Positions 62,561-64,000 of a stretch of 64,000 bases of DNA are shown piece by piece. The position numbers and the translations under genes are program-made. Below the pieces are notes generated by a model. It searched no databases and was not told where the DNA came from. It saw only the letters and a list, made by a program, of their open reading frames with translations. This DNA is from Branchinecta lynchi. Its lineage: Eukaryota; Arthropoda; Branchiopoda; Anostraca; Branchinectidae. Numbering within the stretch: the stretch's first letter is position 1; each line of letters starts with the position of its first letter. The DNA is taken from positions 19,486,030-19,550,029 of the forward strand of contig JAKZAP010000016.1 of NCBI GenBank assembly GCA_023053575.1. Direction: 5' to 3'.

Positions 62561-63205
62561 TCCGTGTGCTTGAAATTCCAAAGAATTGTTCAAATAGGTC
62601 TAATAAGCTGAATAGCGCTACACGGGACGTTTACGTCTTAATACACACGCTTGTTCAAATAGGTACCCAAAAGGTTCTTATCAATGAAACATTCAGTGTT
62701 GCCACGCTGATACAGTTTTTCGAGTTTCTAAACATCAGAGAAACTGTTTTTAGTACTATTTGAGGTACACGAGTACAATTTGAGACCCAATATATTGTAA
62801 AAAGCTATTAAATTTACAGATGGACAGAATTAGTTCTCGAACTAACAATAAGCAGTCGTAACAGAACAAAACGTATTCTTTGGAAGAAAATTTGTTTCTC
62901 CAGCTTCCAATAAAGTAGAAATTTAGTGCTTCCCGTGGCAACGCTGGCGACGCCGCTCATTTCCACGGCCCGTTGGTGGAACCAAATCAATTCAATTGAT
63001 TTATTTATATCCGCCAAAGCTGGCGAGAAGAAAAATATAATAAAATACACACAATCGGTCTACAACTGACTAATAACTAGACCATATACTTTCATAAAAA
63101 TTTATGTCTACGTCCTACACTATCCTAAATGAAATCTATCTAACATTTTAACCAAAATACAATCAACGCAACGCATCGGACAAAGTGTGCTTATGGTATA
63201 AGTTT
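62561..63205. other. No recognisable feature
   Basis: No credible gene or repeat recognised. Confidence 0.4.
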
Positions 63206-63214
63206 TAAAAAAAA

Positions 63215-64000
63215 AAAATACCTTTTTTTTTAAATATCAATGGGTTTTTTCAAACCATAATTTTCCATCATAAAAGAACTGGATTGGTATTTCGAAAACT
63301 GGCATAAGAATTTCCCAAATTGAAAAAAGAATTTTGCAAGATTGTGTCTAGATAGGAAATCCTTAAGACAAATAACCGCCCGGAAACTAGAAGAAATACG
63401 GGACTCCACATCTTTAATATTAGAGCCCTCGTTAATGACAAAGTCGGGCCATAAGGGATTCCCAGATATCTTAAAGACTCGCATGGTTTTAGGATTGAAT
63501 TATTAATACGGACATATACTGAAAGAGAAATTTATACCAGGGGTTTTGGAAATAATTATATCTAGATAATTTACATTATTCTGAAGGCCCGATAGAGAAC
63601 GACCAATAAGGAGTATGTCGTCAGCATTCGCTGTAAGAACTAGGATACCTTTACCATAAATAAAAGAAGACCGTACACCATCAAGACATGCAGCGATTGT
63701 TATATTGAAAATCACTGGAGAAGGAATCCCACCCTGACGAAGACCCCGATTTAGAACAACAAAATCAGTGAAAGAATCCTTCCAAAGAACTCTAATTCGA
63801 GAAGCTCCAAAGTCCAAACCACCGACGCAACATGACTAGGCTTCGCTCCTCACTGGTACACCATTCTTCAACAAAGATATAAGGGCACAAGCGTGGATGA
63901 TACTGTCGTATGCTGAAGCAATGTCTAGGGCTAATGTATATACTCTATTACTATAACTACAAGAACTCAAAATACGAGGCAGAAGAGTGTGAGCCACATT
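63215..64000 (-). pseudogene. LINE-I reverse transcriptase relic, runs off the window
   Basis: From the window edge the minus strand reads SNRVYTLALDIASAYDSIIH (first catalytic Asp). It continues with NGVPVRSEA and a stop, then LRQGGIPSPVIFNITIAACL and NADDILLIG (from YADD), then after a frame break VFKISGNPLWPDF. The nonsense codon near 63,836 shows it is dead. The 5' part lies beyond 64,000. Confidence 0.75.

Overview
The window looks like nuclear DNA of an arthropod, most likely a crustacean. The only clear host genes are two multi-exon visual opsins of the arthropod short-wavelength/UV class. They have small exons, GT-AG introns, TATA promoters and AATAAA signals. Almost everything else is decayed or recent transposable-element DNA, so the genome is repeat-rich. 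No bacterial or viral gene was recognised. The species cannot be named from the sequence.

Layout. 1-5.3 kb: dispersed repeats, a TTAA-flanked MITE and a broken non-LTR retrotransposon on the minus strand (LINE-A). 5.9-10.05 kb: a second LINE on the minus strand (LINE-B) with two long open ORFs and a (TAA)n tail. 10.2-12.7 kb: a MITE, a degenerate ~150-bp tandem repeat and a LINE-C 3' relic. 12.86-13.04 kb: one orphan terminal exon of a thiamine-diphosphate enzyme. 14-18 kb: a SINE, a hAT-type MITE, a second LINE-A relic and a 1.5-kb element with internal ~137-bp tandem repeats. 18.2-31.5 kb: first copy of a segmental duplication, carrying opsin 1 (CDS 22,464-31,390). 31.5-41.9 kb: a spacer of satellites, minisatellites, MITEs and relics. 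41.9-62.3 kb: second copy of the duplication, carrying opsin 2 (CDS 47,362-62,105). 62.3-64 kb: repeats and the edge of another LINE.

The two opsins each have seven coding exons of identical length and phase and encode 368-residue proteins that differ at only eight positions by my count. Their introns still align outside later insertions, so each paralog gives the 'empty site' for insertions in the other. This shows that Penelope-like elements, several MITE families, LINEs and a foldback element all inserted after the duplication. Gene 2 has grown more than gene 1: intron 4 is 106 nt in gene 1 and 2,783 nt in gene 2.

The most interesting signal is a family of hammerhead-ribozyme-like motifs in Penelope-type repeats. 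One with an intact core lies in sense orientation inside intron 5 of opsin 1. The orthologous motif in opsin 2 has lost core residues. Another intact core sits in a Penelope-like element that entered opsin 2 intron 1 with a 13-bp target duplication.
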